Positions 1-8,262 of a stretch of 28,295 nt of DNA are shown here, piece after piece. Location: assembly GCA_038234815.1 (NCBI GenBank), contig JBBQSU010000034.1:1-28295 (forward strand), read 5' to 3'. Within the stretch, counting starts at the first letter, position 1; each line of letters starts with the position of its first letter. The notes beneath the pieces were generated by a model. It ran no database searches and had not been told where the DNA came from. It worked only from the letters and a program-made list of their open reading frames with translations. A program made the translations under genes and the position numbers. The DNA comes from JBBQSU01 sp038234815. Its GTDB lineage: Bacteria > Planctomycetota > Phycisphaerae > Tepidisphaerales > Tepidisphaeraceae.

Positions 1-551
1 GGTTCCGACAGGGAGACCACCTGGGCGGACATCATGATGCAGTTCAGGGGATTGCGCAGGTCGTGAGCCAGGATGGCAAGGAACATCTGGCGGGACTGAT
101 CGACCCGTTTGGTATAGCTTAAAACTGCCCTGGTCAGCGACTGGTCGATGCACTCGTTAAAACGGGTTATGCCGTCGATGTCTTGCAAGTGGTAATTCGG
201 CTCGCTCTCGCGCCAAAGCCGCAGGACGCTGGCACGGAGCGCGCGGTACTCGGCGACGACCTCCATCAAGTTGAATCCCGAAGTAACCCGACCGACCCCA
301 TGCACCGCTGATGCCCCATCGAGGCGCTTGCTTTCCGGTCCGGAGTCTCCGCAACCGTGCGACTTGTCCGATTGCTGCACGTCGGTTTGGAGGGATCTCA
401 TGTCCCGCACCGTGGCCTGGAGGATATCCACGGCGTGGTCGCGTAGCGCCAGCCTGTCCATCTTTGTACCTGGAATGGTGTTGTGGGCGAAACGCTCCCA
501 TTCCGCGATAATCTGCTCCATATTGTCCTGTAAGAAATCAGCCAATTGCAT
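1..551 (-). CDS. sensor histidine kinase with RsbRD-type N-terminal domain (partial)
   Basis: This is the N-terminal 183 residues of a cytoplasmic sensor histidine kinase; the rest lies beyond the left edge. Read on the minus strand it starts at ATG 551 (MQLADFLQDN), with a purine-rich AGCGAGGTG just upstream. Residues about 10-55 (EWERFAHNTIPG, then LRDHAVDIL) match the RsbRD_N-like sensor domain found in front of many kinases. Residues 100-150 are helical and hold EYRALRASVLRLW and RFNECIDQSL, which are typical of this kinase subfamily. The H-box is FLAILAHDLRNPL, with the phospho-accepting histidine at residue 163. No membrane segment is seen. The ATPase half and any receiver domain are outside the window. 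It is divergent from the GAF/receiver gene that starts near 1055-1097, so the two may form a signalling pair (inference). Confidence 0.88.
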   Translation of the reverse strand, partial: MQLADFLQDNMEQIIAEWERFAHNTIPGTKMDRLALRDHAVDILQATVRDMRSLQTDVQQSDKSHGCGDSGPESKRLDGASAVHGVGRVTSGFNLMEVVAEYRALRASVLRLWRESEPNYHLQDIDGITRFNECIDQSLTRAVLSYTKRVDQSRQMFLAILAHDLRNPLNCIMMSAQVVSLSE

Positions 552-1054
552 GATATTCACCTCGCTAAAAAGCCTCGCGTCGGAATGCCACGTCATCAAA
601 AAAAAATCTATTCATGCCGGGAAGGCCATTACGGCAGCCAAACTTTGCACTATTTTAACCTCGTTTGAGGAGGCGCGCCAAGTCCTTCTTTGATATAGCA
701 ACGCCGCGGCCCATCTCGGGGAGAACTAAGCCAAAATGGTGTGGGGCAGGGATGTCCGATGGCGAGCGGATGCTCCCTTCGAATTCAATCCCGCTTCTCG
801 TGGAGTCTTTGCGGGGTCATATGGAGTTGCCTCTGCGGGCGTGTTCCCGGGGTGACGTCCTGCGGGATCGAAAAGCGCAGAGCTGGCGGTGCCGAACAGT
901 GCCGGTTCGGCCGGCAGATTCGGACGTGCATGGGTGGGCGGTGCAGGGCGGGCCGTCCTGCCTGTCGCAAATTCCCCAATTTAATCCTCATTTAAGCGAT
1001 TGATTATCGATCGTTGCGATTTCTATTGACCATGTCGCATTTTAGGAACTATAA
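552..1054. other. intergenic region between divergent signalling genes
   Basis: About 500 bp without a convincing gene. Plus-strand frames of up to 112 codons exist here (for example around 665-1003), but they show no domain signature, have Cys/Trp/Arg-rich noise composition and no ribosome-binding site. The stretch holds promoter candidates for both flanking genes, and three copies of a TCGCA/TGCGA core: TGTCGCAA at 963-970, TTGCGATT at 1014-1021 and TGTCGCAT at 1033-1040. The last two form an inverted pair around the -35 element of the rightward promoter. Confidence 0.6.
652..681 (-). promoter_or_regulatory. candidate sigma70-type promoter for the histidine kinase
   Basis: On the minus strand there is TTGGCG (681-676), an 18-nt spacer and TAAAAT (657-652), about 100 nt upstream of the kinase start at 551. 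The -35 matches the consensus at 4 of 6 positions and the -10 at 5 of 6. This is pattern-based only. Confidence 0.35.
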
Positions 1055-1055
1055 T
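1026..1055 (+). promoter_or_regulatory. strong sigma70-type promoter, overlapping the upstream end of the next reading frame
   Basis: TTGACC at 1026-1031, an 18-nt spacer and a perfect TATAAT at 1050-1055. Transcription would begin near 1062. The -10 box overlaps the TTG codon at 1055 that opens the longest downstream frame, so if this promoter is used, translation must start later (GTG 1067 or TTG 1097). The spacer also contains AGGAAC, which could act as a ribosome-binding site for TTG 1055 on a transcript started further upstream. Confidence 0.5.
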
Positions 1056-2830
1056 TGCATTCGGGTGTGGTCTTCCTATGGCTCACCCACAACGCCTTGG
1101 ATACCCCGCGAGACAAAGTCCTCGTCCTGGCCGGCACCTCTCCTGTTCATGCCGGCATCATCCACGCCCTGAGGGCGCAGGCTGAGGTTGTCGAGGTCGA
1201 GAGCATCGATGCCGCGGTCGAGATCCTTCGTCAATCCCACTTCAGCGCCGTGTTTTCCGATTCAGCCGATTTCCTTCCGCTGGAGCGTGCCCTGGTCTCG
1301 CAGCAGGCCAACATGATTCTCAACACGATCGGCGAGGGCGTGTGCATCGTCGATGGCGACGGCCGATGTAACTGGATGAACCGGAAGATGGCGGCCTGGC
1401 CGGCGCGGGTGCATGAAAAAATTCGCCGGACGTGCCTGGAATCCTTCGAGCTTTTTTCCCACCAGATTTCCCCGGCCCATGCCTCCACCGACGTTCCTTT
1501 CAATCGTTCCAAGCGCTACGCGTTGAATATCGAAGAGCAGCAGTTCATGGAACTGATCGCCTCGCCGGTGATTAACCCCGCGGGGCAGGTGGTGCAGGTG
1601 GTGGCGGTGGTGTGGGATGCGACCGGCACCCGGCGCTTGCAGCAGAAGATCGACGCGATCGATAAGGCCGGGCGGGAGTTGGTTCGGCTGGAAAGCGAAG
1701 CGATCTGTAAGCTTAACGTGGGCGAGCGGCTGAAACTGCTGGAAGATAAGATCGTCAGCTTCACCAAGGAGCTGATGCACTTCGATCACTTTGCGATTCG
1801 GGTGCTGGATCGGAAGAACAACAAGCTGGAGATAGTGATCAGCGCCGGCCTGCCGACGGACGCGTTGAACATCGATCTGTTTGCCGAGGCCGAAGGCAAC
1901 GGCATCAGCGGATATGTCGCCTCCTCGGGCCGGTCATACATCTGCCCCGATGTCGAGCGCGATCCGCGATACGTTTCGGGGTTGGATTCGGCCAAGAGCA
2001 CGCTCACCGTTCCGCTGCGGCTGCACGACAAGGTGATCGGCATTTTTAATATCGAAAGTCGGCAGAAGGCCGCTTTTAACGAAGATGACAGGCAGTTTGC
2101 CGAGATTTTTGGTCGATACGTCGCCATCGCGCTCAATATCCTCAATCTGATGGTGGTGGAGCGGGTGGGGACGGCGCACAAGATCGCTGACGAGGTGAAC
2201 GCGGAAGTGGCCGGGCCGCTCAATGACATGCAGTCCGACTGCGCGGCGTTGATCGAAGAGCATTCCGGTAATGCCGATCTAAAGCGGAAGCTTCAGGGGG
2301 TTCTGGACAACGTTGTGGCGGTGCGGGCCAGCCTGCGTCAGGCGGCGCAAGGCCCGCAGAAGGTTTTAGGGGTGTCGGAAGTGGAAGCGCGGCACGATCC
2401 GGTGTTACATGGCGCTGCGGTGCTGGTGGCCGACGACGAGGCGAACATCCGGCTGACGATTGCCGACGTGCTGCGAAAATTCGGCGTCGCCGTCACCGTC
2501 TGTGCCTGCGGACAGGAAGCCATCACGATTCTCGATCGCGGCGCGCGGTTTGACTTGGTCCTCAGTGATATCAAGATGCCCGACAAGAGCGGGTATGACG
2601 TATTCGCATCGGCGCGCAAGGCGCAGCAGCGGGTGCCGGTGATTCTGATGACGGGCTTTGGCTACGATCCGAATCACAGCATCGTGCGGGCCAGTCAGGA
2701 AGGGCTGCAGGCGGTGCTCTTCAAGCCATTCCGGGTCGAGCAACTCATGGGCGAGGTCCGCAAGGCACTGCAAGTCCGGGCATCGACACTGCCGTCAGAG
2801 CCGACGCCGGTGACCATGACGGTCTCCTGA
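1055..2830 (+). CDS. PAS-GAF-receiver signalling protein without a kinase ATPase domain
   Basis: A cytoplasmic sensor/response regulator hybrid of up to 591 residues. In order: a response-regulator-like N-terminal fold without a phosphorylation site (about 23-75), a PAS-like domain (about 85-200, MILNTIGEGVCIVDGDGR), a GAF domain (about 225-370), a helical hairpin (about 372-440), and a C-terminal receiver (about 455-580). The receiver is intact: acidic pair D460/D461, phospho-acceptor D505 in LSDIKMPD, T533 and K557 in FKPF. The hairpin reads IADEVNAEVAGPL, like a degenerate kinase H-box with Asp379 where His would sit, and no HATPase domain follows. It probably senses a small ligand and receives phosphate from another kinase, perhaps the divergent one (inference). 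The start is uncertain: TTG 1055 is the longest frame, but a promoter -10 box overlaps it, so GTG 1067 or TTG 1097 is also possible. Residue numbers count from 1055. Confidence 0.85.
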   Translation: MHSGVVFLWLTHNALDTPRDKVLVLAGTSPVHAGIIHALRAQAEVVEVESIDAAVEILRQSHFSAVFSDSADFLPLERALVSQQANMILNTIGEGVCIVDGDGRCNWMNRKMAAWPARVHEKIRRTCLESFELFSHQISPAHASTDVPFNRSKRYALNIEEQQFMELIASPVINPAGQVVQVVAVVWDATGTRRLQQKIDAIDKAGRELVRLESEAICKLNVGERLKLLEDKIVSFTKELMHFDHFAIRVLDRKNNKLEIVISAGLPTDALNIDLFAEAEGNGISGYVASSGRSYICPDVERDPRYVSGLDSAKSTLTVPLRLHDKVIGIFNIESRQKAAFNEDDRQFAEIFGRYVAIALNILNLMVVERVGTAHKIADEVNAEVAGPLNDMQSDCAALIEEHSGNADLKRKLQGVLDNVVAVRASLRQAAQGPQKVLGVSEVEARHDPVLHGAAVLVADDEANIRLTIADVLRKFGVAVTVCACGQEAITILDRGARFDLVLSDIKMPDKSGYDVFASARKAQQRVPVILMTGFGYDPNHSIVRASQEGLQAVLFKPFRVEQLMGEVRKALQVRASTLPSEPTPVTMTVS

Positions 2831-2884
2831 AGCCTTAATCTACGCGGTTATTTTTCCCCTACCGGCAAGCCATCCGGGCGGCAT

Positions 2885-2914
2885 CTGGCATCGCCGGTTT
2901 TGCAGGGCTATCAT
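2885..2914 (+). promoter_or_regulatory. candidate promoter for the FKBP gene
   Basis: CTGGCA (2885-2890), an 18-nt spacer and TATCAT (2909-2914), ending 31 nt before the FKBP start codon. The -35 matches consensus at 4 of 6 positions and the -10 at 5 of 6. Confidence 0.35.
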
Positions 2915-2945
2915 AGTTCCGATCAAACAATTGAGGAGAAAGATA

Positions 2946-3383
2946 ATGAACAAGTGGATGGTTTTGTCGTGCGCGGGCGTGCTGGGCTGCGTTGGGTTTC
3001 TATGGGCGCAAGCGCCGGCCACGCGGCCGGTGGAGCAGAAGCGTGTCACGGCGTCGGGCCTGACGATTATCGAACTGGGCGGGGAGGGAGAATCGGGCGT
3101 TAAAACCGGCGACCACGTGTGGGTGCATTACACCGGTACGCTCACCAACGGCACCAAGTTCGATTCTTCCCGGGACCGGGCCGAACCCTTTGAATTCAAT
3201 GTCGGGCGAAAAGATGTCATTCTGGGCTGGGACGAAGGCTTGATCGGGATGAAGGTGGGTGAAAAGCGGAAGCTCATCATCCCGCCGACCCTGGGCTACG
3301 GGTCGGTGGCGTCAGGACGCATCCCCGCCGACTCGACACTGGTGTTCGAGATCGAACTGCTGGGCATTCGACGCGTGGGGTGA
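2946..3383 (+). CDS. secreted FKBP-type peptidyl-prolyl cis-trans isomerase
   Basis: A 145-residue protein that should speed prolyl isomerisation in proteins outside the cytoplasm. The start is ATG 2946, fixed by a strong GAGGAG at 2933-2938 seven bases upstream; the frame could extend to TTG 2931 but that codon precedes the ribosome site. Residues 1-22 look like a signal peptide (MNKWMVLSCAGVLGCVGFLW, then AQA as a likely cleavage site). Residues about 40-143 are one FKBP domain with the usual pocket residues: HYTGTL, KFDSS, VILGWDEGL, GYG and the closing strand LVFEIELL. The length is that of a signal peptide plus a single catalytic domain with no chaperone insert. It is convergent with the M48 protease, 60 bp away. 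Identity is confident; the substrates are unknown. Confidence 0.93.
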   Translation: MNKWMVLSCAGVLGCVGFLWAQAPATRPVEQKRVTASGLTIIELGGEGESGVKTGDHVWVHYTGTLTNGTKFDSSRDRAEPFEFNVGRKDVILGWDEGLIGMKVGEKRKLIIPPTLGYGSVASGRIPADSTLVFEIELLGIRRVG

Positions 3384-3443
3384 CAAGGTAGTTCTGTCAC
3401 GCCGCCAATTGCTGTTTGGCCGGTTGTTCTGTGGTGGGGTGCG

Positions 3444-4913
3444 TCACGGCAAAAGCGCCCAGGTCAGCCCCGCCACGCTTAGCAGCAGCAATGCGAACAG
3501 GGCCAGATACAGGCGGCGCATGAACCTATCAAACCGGAGGGTGAGCGTAGGGTCGGGCGCGATCTGTCGCAGGTAGCGCATGCGTGAATCGATGCTGCCG
3601 TGCGTCCAATTACGGGCGGCGATGGGGATGTTGTTGACGGCGGCCACGCGCTGAAGCGCCGAATTAAAGACGGTTGTCCCGTAAGGTCCGACGTACGAAT
3701 CCGCGGGGGTTAGCGGCGCATCGGCCGGTCGCAGGAGCGGCGCATCGGGACGATTGGCTTCAAGCGTGCGGGCGGCGTAAACATCGGCCTGACGTTCAAA
3801 CCGCCGGCTCAGCACGCCGAACGCACCCCAGAAAATGCCGAAGCCCGCCAGCGCCACCACGCCTTCAAGCAGCGTTCGGGACAAGTGCAGCGGGGCAAGC
3901 GTTCGATCGATCCAGGCATCGGGCAGAAGCGTACCCACGGCCAGCATAATCACGAAAAACACGACATACCATGCGATGTGCCGATGCACGATATGCCCGG
4001 CTTCGTGGGCGAAAACCGCTTCAATCTGCTCGTCGGTCATGGTTTCCACCAGCAGGTCGGTCATCAGGATGAACCGCACCTGCGGCAGGATGCCCATGAC
4101 GGCGGCGTTTCCGACATTGTGATGGGTGTTCCAGAGCAGGATGTCGCGGTACGCCAGGCCGGTCTTGTGATAAAGGGACTCGAGCCGGTGTCGGAGCGGC
4201 CCGTCGGGCAGGGGCTGGGTGTGCAGCACTCGCCGCAGAAGCTCTGGTGCCAGGGTGAAGACGACGGCGGTCGGTCCCAGGGCCAGCACACCTTCGATCC
4301 AGGGATTTAGTGGATGATCGAACCCGACGAGGTGCAGCGTCAGTGCGCCCAGATCACGCAAGAGCAGAATCAGCATGACCGGCACGGCGATAAAGAGAAT
4401 CTGCAAGCGGACGTTGGAGCCAAAATAGCTGAAAAAACTGGGTGGAGCGTGTACGGGCAGGTCGGCGTCCAGCGCAAAAAGGAGGTTTTGCTCGCGCAGC
4501 GCAACGTCGGCAGGGTATTGCGCCCACCACAGGCCCATCCAAGCCAGGATCGCAGGCAGTGTACCGACGAAGACCAAGGGGAACTGCCAGCGTTCCTGTC
4601 CAAGCGGGCCAAGCAGGTCGCGCACGGCCCAGCCCCAATCCAGTTCCCACAGTCCCCAGGCAAACCAGGCGCAGATCATGTAGCGGGCCATCTGCACCAG
4701 GCGATTAAACCGCCGCAAGCTGGCGTACAGGTTATTTGCCGCCACCCGTCGGGCAAGGAGGCGGCTGTATAATCCGGTCACCAGGACGAGCAGGACGTAA
4801 AAGGCCAGGAACGTGACCGTGCCGGCTAGCACTGATGTTGGCCTCGGGCCGGCCGAGGCCGGCGACCAGGCCATCCAGAGAATGTACGGAATAAGCAATA
4901 AGATTCGAACCAC
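3444..4913 (-). CDS. M48-family membrane zinc metalloprotease
   Basis: A 489-residue multi-spanning membrane protease of the Ste24/HtpX class. The zinc site is HEAGH at residues 303-307 (H303, E304, H307), with the third ligand E373 in FERQAD, the typical M48 arrangement. Hydrophobic stretches near residues 30-50, 85-105, 120-140, 170-190 and 205-225 precede the catalytic core, with more at about 310-365 and one close to the C-terminus (about 465-488). The start is GTG 4913; an in-frame stop lies a short way upstream and no better ATG is in frame. Members cleave membrane or misfolded envelope proteins; no substrate can be read here. It is divergent from the LEPR-XLL gene at 5089 (175 bp between them) and convergent with the FKBP gene. 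Confidence 0.9.
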   Translation of the reverse strand: MVRILLLIPYILWMAWSPASAGPRPTSVLAGTVTFLAFYVLLVLVTGLYSRLLARRVAANNLYASLRRFNRLVQMARYMICAWFAWGLWELDWGWAVRDLLGPLGQERWQFPLVFVGTLPAILAWMGLWWAQYPADVALREQNLLFALDADLPVHAPPSFFSYFGSNVRLQILFIAVPVMLILLLRDLGALTLHLVGFDHPLNPWIEGVLALGPTAVVFTLAPELLRRVLHTQPLPDGPLRHRLESLYHKTGLAYRDILLWNTHHNVGNAAVMGILPQVRFILMTDLLVETMTDEQIEAVFAHEAGHIVHRHIAWYVVFFVIMLAVGTLLPDAWIDRTLAPLHLSRTLLEGVVALAGFGIFWGAFGVLSRRFERQADVYAARTLEANRPDAPLLRPADAPLTPADSYVGPYGTTVFNSALQRVAAVNNIPIAARNWTHGSIDSRMRYLRQIAPDPTLTLRFDRFMRRLYLALFALLLLSVAGLTWALLP

Positions 4914-4984
4914 GAGGGCATTGTAGGTGTAAGTGCCTGCGACTAAATGGCCCGGCGGCTAAATTTAACGCTTTGGGGTTAGCT

Positions 4985-5014
4985 TTGACGAACCTTGCTC
5001 TCATGCGGTAGAAG
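4985..5014 (+). promoter_or_regulatory. weak candidate promoter for the LEPR-XLL surface protein
   Basis: TTGACG (4985-4990), an 18-nt spacer and TAGAAG (5009-5014), about 75 nt before the GTG start at 5089. The -35 is good (5 of 6) and the -10 mediocre (4 of 6). A near-palindrome CCCGAATCGGG lies between promoter and gene (5062-5072). Confidence 0.25.
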
Positions 5015-5088
5015 GCACTCTTGGTTACGAATTTGCCGCCCGGGAATCAGAAGGAAAACCGCCCGAATCGGGTAGAAAGTATAACGGA

Positions 5089-8000
5089 GTGAGAAGTTCA
5101 AGACGTTGTGTTGTTGTCTCGCGGCCGGCTTGGGCCGAATCGCTCGAAACCCGCGTGCTGCTGTTTGCGCCCGACCCCAATCTGGTGCAGGCGCTGCCTT
5201 ATGTGTTGGATTTTTCCTCGCCCCAGACCGGCTATGAGGACACGGCTAACGCCGGCACCGGCTTCACGCGAGTGCAGGCCAATTCCACCGGCAATGCCTA
5301 TCAACCCAGCCTGATTTCGCTTGATACATCCTCGGGCGTGTTGCGCCTGACCACCAGCGGAAGCGCCCGTCAAGGCACCAACCTTGATGCCGCCAACTCT
5401 CTGGTCAACGGTCTCGGCGTGGCGTTCGATGCCAGCTCCACCGCGTTTGCCGTCACCACCACTTTGGTTGGACCGCTCACCTACCTATCGGCCGTGCAGG
5501 AACAGGCGGGGATCATGTTCGGCCCGGACCAGGACAACTATGTCAAGCTCGTCGCGGTTTATGAAAATGGCCGTGGGCGCCTGGAATTTTCCGACGAGCA
5601 ATCGTCCGAAGGGACGATCTCGCATACGCTTGCCGACCCCACCAGCACCGTAATCGGACCGTTCGGATTGATCGGCACGCTTGAGCTGCGCCTGGTCTGC
5701 GATCCTACGTCCGGCATCATTCAGCCGCAGTTCGCATTTAACGGCAATGCCTTTCAGAATTTATCCGGCCGCCTGACGCTCACCGGTGCTAAGAAAGCTG
5801 CATTCTTCAGTTCCAATGCGGCAGGCTCGATCCTGGCGATCCAAAACAACACCGGTCCGGCCGTCACCTACACCTTCGATGATTTTTCGATCCAGAGCGG
5901 CACCGCCTACTCATTTTCCCCGTCGGTCTCGGCCGTCAGTCCCGCCAATGGTTCCACCAATGTCGCCATCGACTCCACCATCGCCGCGACTTTCGTTCTG
6001 CCCACCGCCGGTACCGAAATCGATCCGACTTCGCTTTCCAGCAGCAGCGTGAAACTGGTCCGCAGCAGTGATAATCAGCCGGTCACTGCCGATCTGTCGA
6101 TCGCGGACAATCAGATCATTATCAACCCCGCCGGCACTTTGCAGCATTCCACGCAGTACACTCTCAGCATTACCAATGCGCTGGAAGCCACCGACGGCAT
6201 CGGCTTCGTGCCGTTCAGTTCCACTTTCACCACTGATGCCGCGCAAACCGTCAGCACCATCACGCTGAGCGACTCGCGGTTGTTATTTAATGCCGTGCGG
6301 AACACTTCAAGCCCGACCCAGTCGCTCGTGATTACCAACGCCGGCACTTCGGTGCAGACCTTGTCGGCAGGTGGGATTGCCATCAGTGGTGCCGATGCCG
6401 GGCAGTTTTCTTATACGTCGTCCAGCGCCTTTCCCGTCACGCTTAACCCCGGCGATACGCTGGCGCTGAACGTAAAATACACCGCGCCGTCGGGCACGGC
6501 ACTGGGCCTGAAGTCCGCGACGCTTACGGTGACGACGCAGGATATGAGCACCACGCCGGTGTCGCTTAGCGTGCGCGCCCTGGCCACAAGCGGGACGGGC
6601 GGGACCAATGAGCCGTCATTGCAGCGCATTCTCGATCTGTATCAGATTCCCGTGATCGTCGGCGATTCCAATCCTGACGACACGTTTATCGATACCCCGC
6701 CGGTCACGCCCAATGACGAGATTCTTGCCCCGCGGCTGGTTCGCGCTAACGCCGGCCTTCCCGTTTCCATCGAACCGATCGCGGCCATGGCCGTCAATAC
6801 CGAGCCGGCGACCTTTCTGGGTTATTACGAACCCGGTTCCCCGCAGACGCGCACCATTCTCTGGTCCATCCCCAAGGCCGATGCCCAGTCGGTTCATCCG
6901 TCGATCACCGGAACCACCACCTTCAACCCCACGGGCGCGTTTTCATTGCTGAGCATCTGGCCGACATTCACCAACACCGACGGTTCAACCCGTGAGGTGT
7001 ATTCTGAAGATTCGCTCAACACCTGGGACCCCAATGTTCAACGAAAAGTCCGGTTCTATCCGCTAAAGAATGCCGACGGCAGCGTCGTGGCTAATGCCTA
7101 TGTAGTGGGCGTGGAGGAATTCACCAGCGGGTACGATTCCAACGACGTGGTCTTCATCATTCGTAACGTGACACCGGCACCAGCCGGCCCGGAACTGGGG
7201 TTAAGTAACCTCGACGGCACGCCCTTCGCCGACCGACTGGTCTTTAGTCGCGTGCAAAACCTTAATACCACCACGCCCAATGTCGTCCATGACGTGTCGC
7301 ACCTGCGCATCAGCAACACCGGTTCAGGCAATTTGACGATCAGCAGCATCGGCGTGACCGGCCCGTGGACGATCAGCGGAACGTATCCCGCCACCATCGC
7401 CGCCGGTGCCAGCCTCGACGTCAATGTCACGTTCGTCGCCACCAGTGGCGGGCTGCGGACAGGCTCTGTTTCAATTCATTCCAACGACGCCGACGAGCCG
7501 ACGAAAACCGTCGCATTGAGCGGGTTCTGGCAGCAGTATTCAGAGGCAACCCCGGGCGGAACGTCGGTCGAGCCGACTCTGCCCCAGATCATCTCGATCT
7601 TTGGATACACCACGAAGATCACCAATACCGGACAGACGCTAAGTGGCGGGGGTCGCGTGGCCGCGGTCGGTGACGAAGTCCTCAGCACCTATTGGAAACG
7701 GGCGACCGCCTCGCTGCCCATCACGGTGCGCCAACTAGCGGCGTATCACACGCAGGGCAGCTCCGCGGTTATTCGCTATTACACCAAGGGATCGCCAAGC
7801 TCAAAAACGGCCATCTTCACCCACAGCGGCTCGGACGCACAATCTCTGCTTCCGCGTAGCACGGCCAGCGGAAATCCCCTGGCCTTTGCCCGCTTCAGCA
7901 CAAACAATACGATTGGGTTTTATGTCGATGGCGAATCGAGCGATGACACGCTGAATGTGCAGGAACAGCCCGGCGGGGGCTATGGCCATCACTTGCGGTT

Positions 8001-8256
8001 CTATCCGGCCAAAGATCGCTCGGGCAACGTCATGGCCAACACCTACATCATGGGGATGGATTACAACGGCATTAATTACGACTACAACGACAACATGTAC
8101 TTGATAACGAACATCGCGCCCGAGGGCGCGACTCCCGTGGGTTTGCTGGCCGCGGCAGCGGTGCAAGGGACGTTTTCCCGTACCCCGATAAAGCTAAAAG
8201 GACTGGACAGGCAGTCGGTCGCGGAGCTGGTCGATTCAGTGTCTTCTTCGAATTAA
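5089..8256 (+). CDS. LEPR-XLL secreted/surface protein with duplicated 320-residue module
   Basis: A 1055-residue exported protein of unknown function. The N-terminus carries the planctomycete LEPR-XLL-like signature (AESLETRVLLF, residues 16-26). Then come a concanavalin-like beta-sandwich region (about 38-275), a Big_5-like Ig domain (about 278-383, opening with VSPANGSTNVA), and two tandem copies of a composite unit. Each unit has a choice-of-anchor-D/ASPM-like Ig domain followed by a domain of about 190 residues that opens at E508 (EPSLQRILDLY) and E828 (EPTLPQIISIF) and closes with RFYP...AN.Y..G and a Y-D-x-N-D motif resembling acidic, possibly calcium-binding beta domains. No LPXTG, PEP-CTERM or C-terminal membrane anchor is visible. 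The start is GTG 5089 with only a weak CGGA upstream. An ArsR-methyltransferase gene begins 6 bp after the stop. Confidence 0.85.
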   Translation: MRSSRRCVVVSRPAWAESLETRVLLFAPDPNLVQALPYVLDFSSPQTGYEDTANAGTGFTRVQANSTGNAYQPSLISLDTSSGVLRLTTSGSARQGTNLDAANSLVNGLGVAFDASSTAFAVTTTLVGPLTYLSAVQEQAGIMFGPDQDNYVKLVAVYENGRGRLEFSDEQSSEGTISHTLADPTSTVIGPFGLIGTLELRLVCDPTSGIIQPQFAFNGNAFQNLSGRLTLTGAKKAAFFSSNAAGSILAIQNNTGPAVTYTFDDFSIQSGTAYSFSPSVSAVSPANGSTNVAIDSTIAATFVLPTAGTEIDPTSLSSSSVKLVRSSDNQPVTADLSIADNQIIINPAGTLQHSTQYTLSITNALEATDGIGFVPFSSTFTTDAAQTVSTITLSDSRLLFNAVRNTSSPTQSLVITNAGTSVQTLSAGGIAISGADAGQFSYTSSSAFPVTLNPGDTLALNVKYTAPSGTALGLKSATLTVTTQDMSTTPVSLSVRALATSGTGGTNEPSLQRILDLYQIPVIVGDSNPDDTFIDTPPVTPNDEILAPRLVRANAGLPVSIEPIAAMAVNTEPATFLGYYEPGSPQTRTILWSIPKADAQSVHPSITGTTTFNPTGAFSLLSIWPTFTNTDGSTREVYSEDSLNTWDPNVQRKVRFYPLKNADGSVVANAYVVGVEEFTSGYDSNDVVFIIRNVTPAPAGPELGLSNLDGTPFADRLVFSRVQNLNTTTPNVVHDVSHLRISNTGSGNLTISSIGVTGPWTISGTYPATIAAGASLDVNVTFVATSGGLRTGSVSIHSNDADEPTKTVALSGFWQQYSEATPGGTSVEPTLPQIISIFGYTTKITNTGQTLSGGGRVAAVGDEVLSTYWKRATASLPITVRQLAAYHTQGSSAVIRYYTKGSPSSKTAIFTHSGSDAQSLLPRSTASGNPLAFARFSTNNTIGFYVDGESSDDTLNVQEQPGGGYGHHLRFYPAKDRSGNVMANTYIMGMDYNGINYDYNDNMYLITNIAPEGATPVGLLAAAAVQGTFSRTPIKLKGLDRQSVAELVDSVSSSN
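6256..8130 (+). repeat. tandem duplication (two units of about 960 bp) inside the LEPR-XLL protein
   Basis: Matching landmarks recur 945-978 bp apart: the anchor-D strand codons at 6331 and 7309, the EPSL/EPTL opening at 6610 and 7570, and an identical CGGTTCTATCCG (Arg-Phe-Tyr-Pro) at 7051 and 7996. Outside these landmarks the copies have diverged at the DNA level, so this is an old duplication. Confidence 0.8.
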
Positions 8257-8262
8257 TTCGCG

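Noticed and set aside
665..1003. Plus-strand frames in the left intergenic region
   Set aside because: No ribosome site, no recognisable domain and improbable composition; the stretch fits a regulatory gap.
2869..2900. Possible terminator after the receiver gene (CCGG...CCGG then TTTT)
   Set aside because: The stem has only about four pairs with mismatches inside, and it overlaps the better promoter candidate for the FKBP gene.
2931..2945. TTG 2931 as start of the FKBP gene
   Set aside because: It lies upstream of the strong GAGGAG site, and ATG 2946 gives a typical signal peptide.
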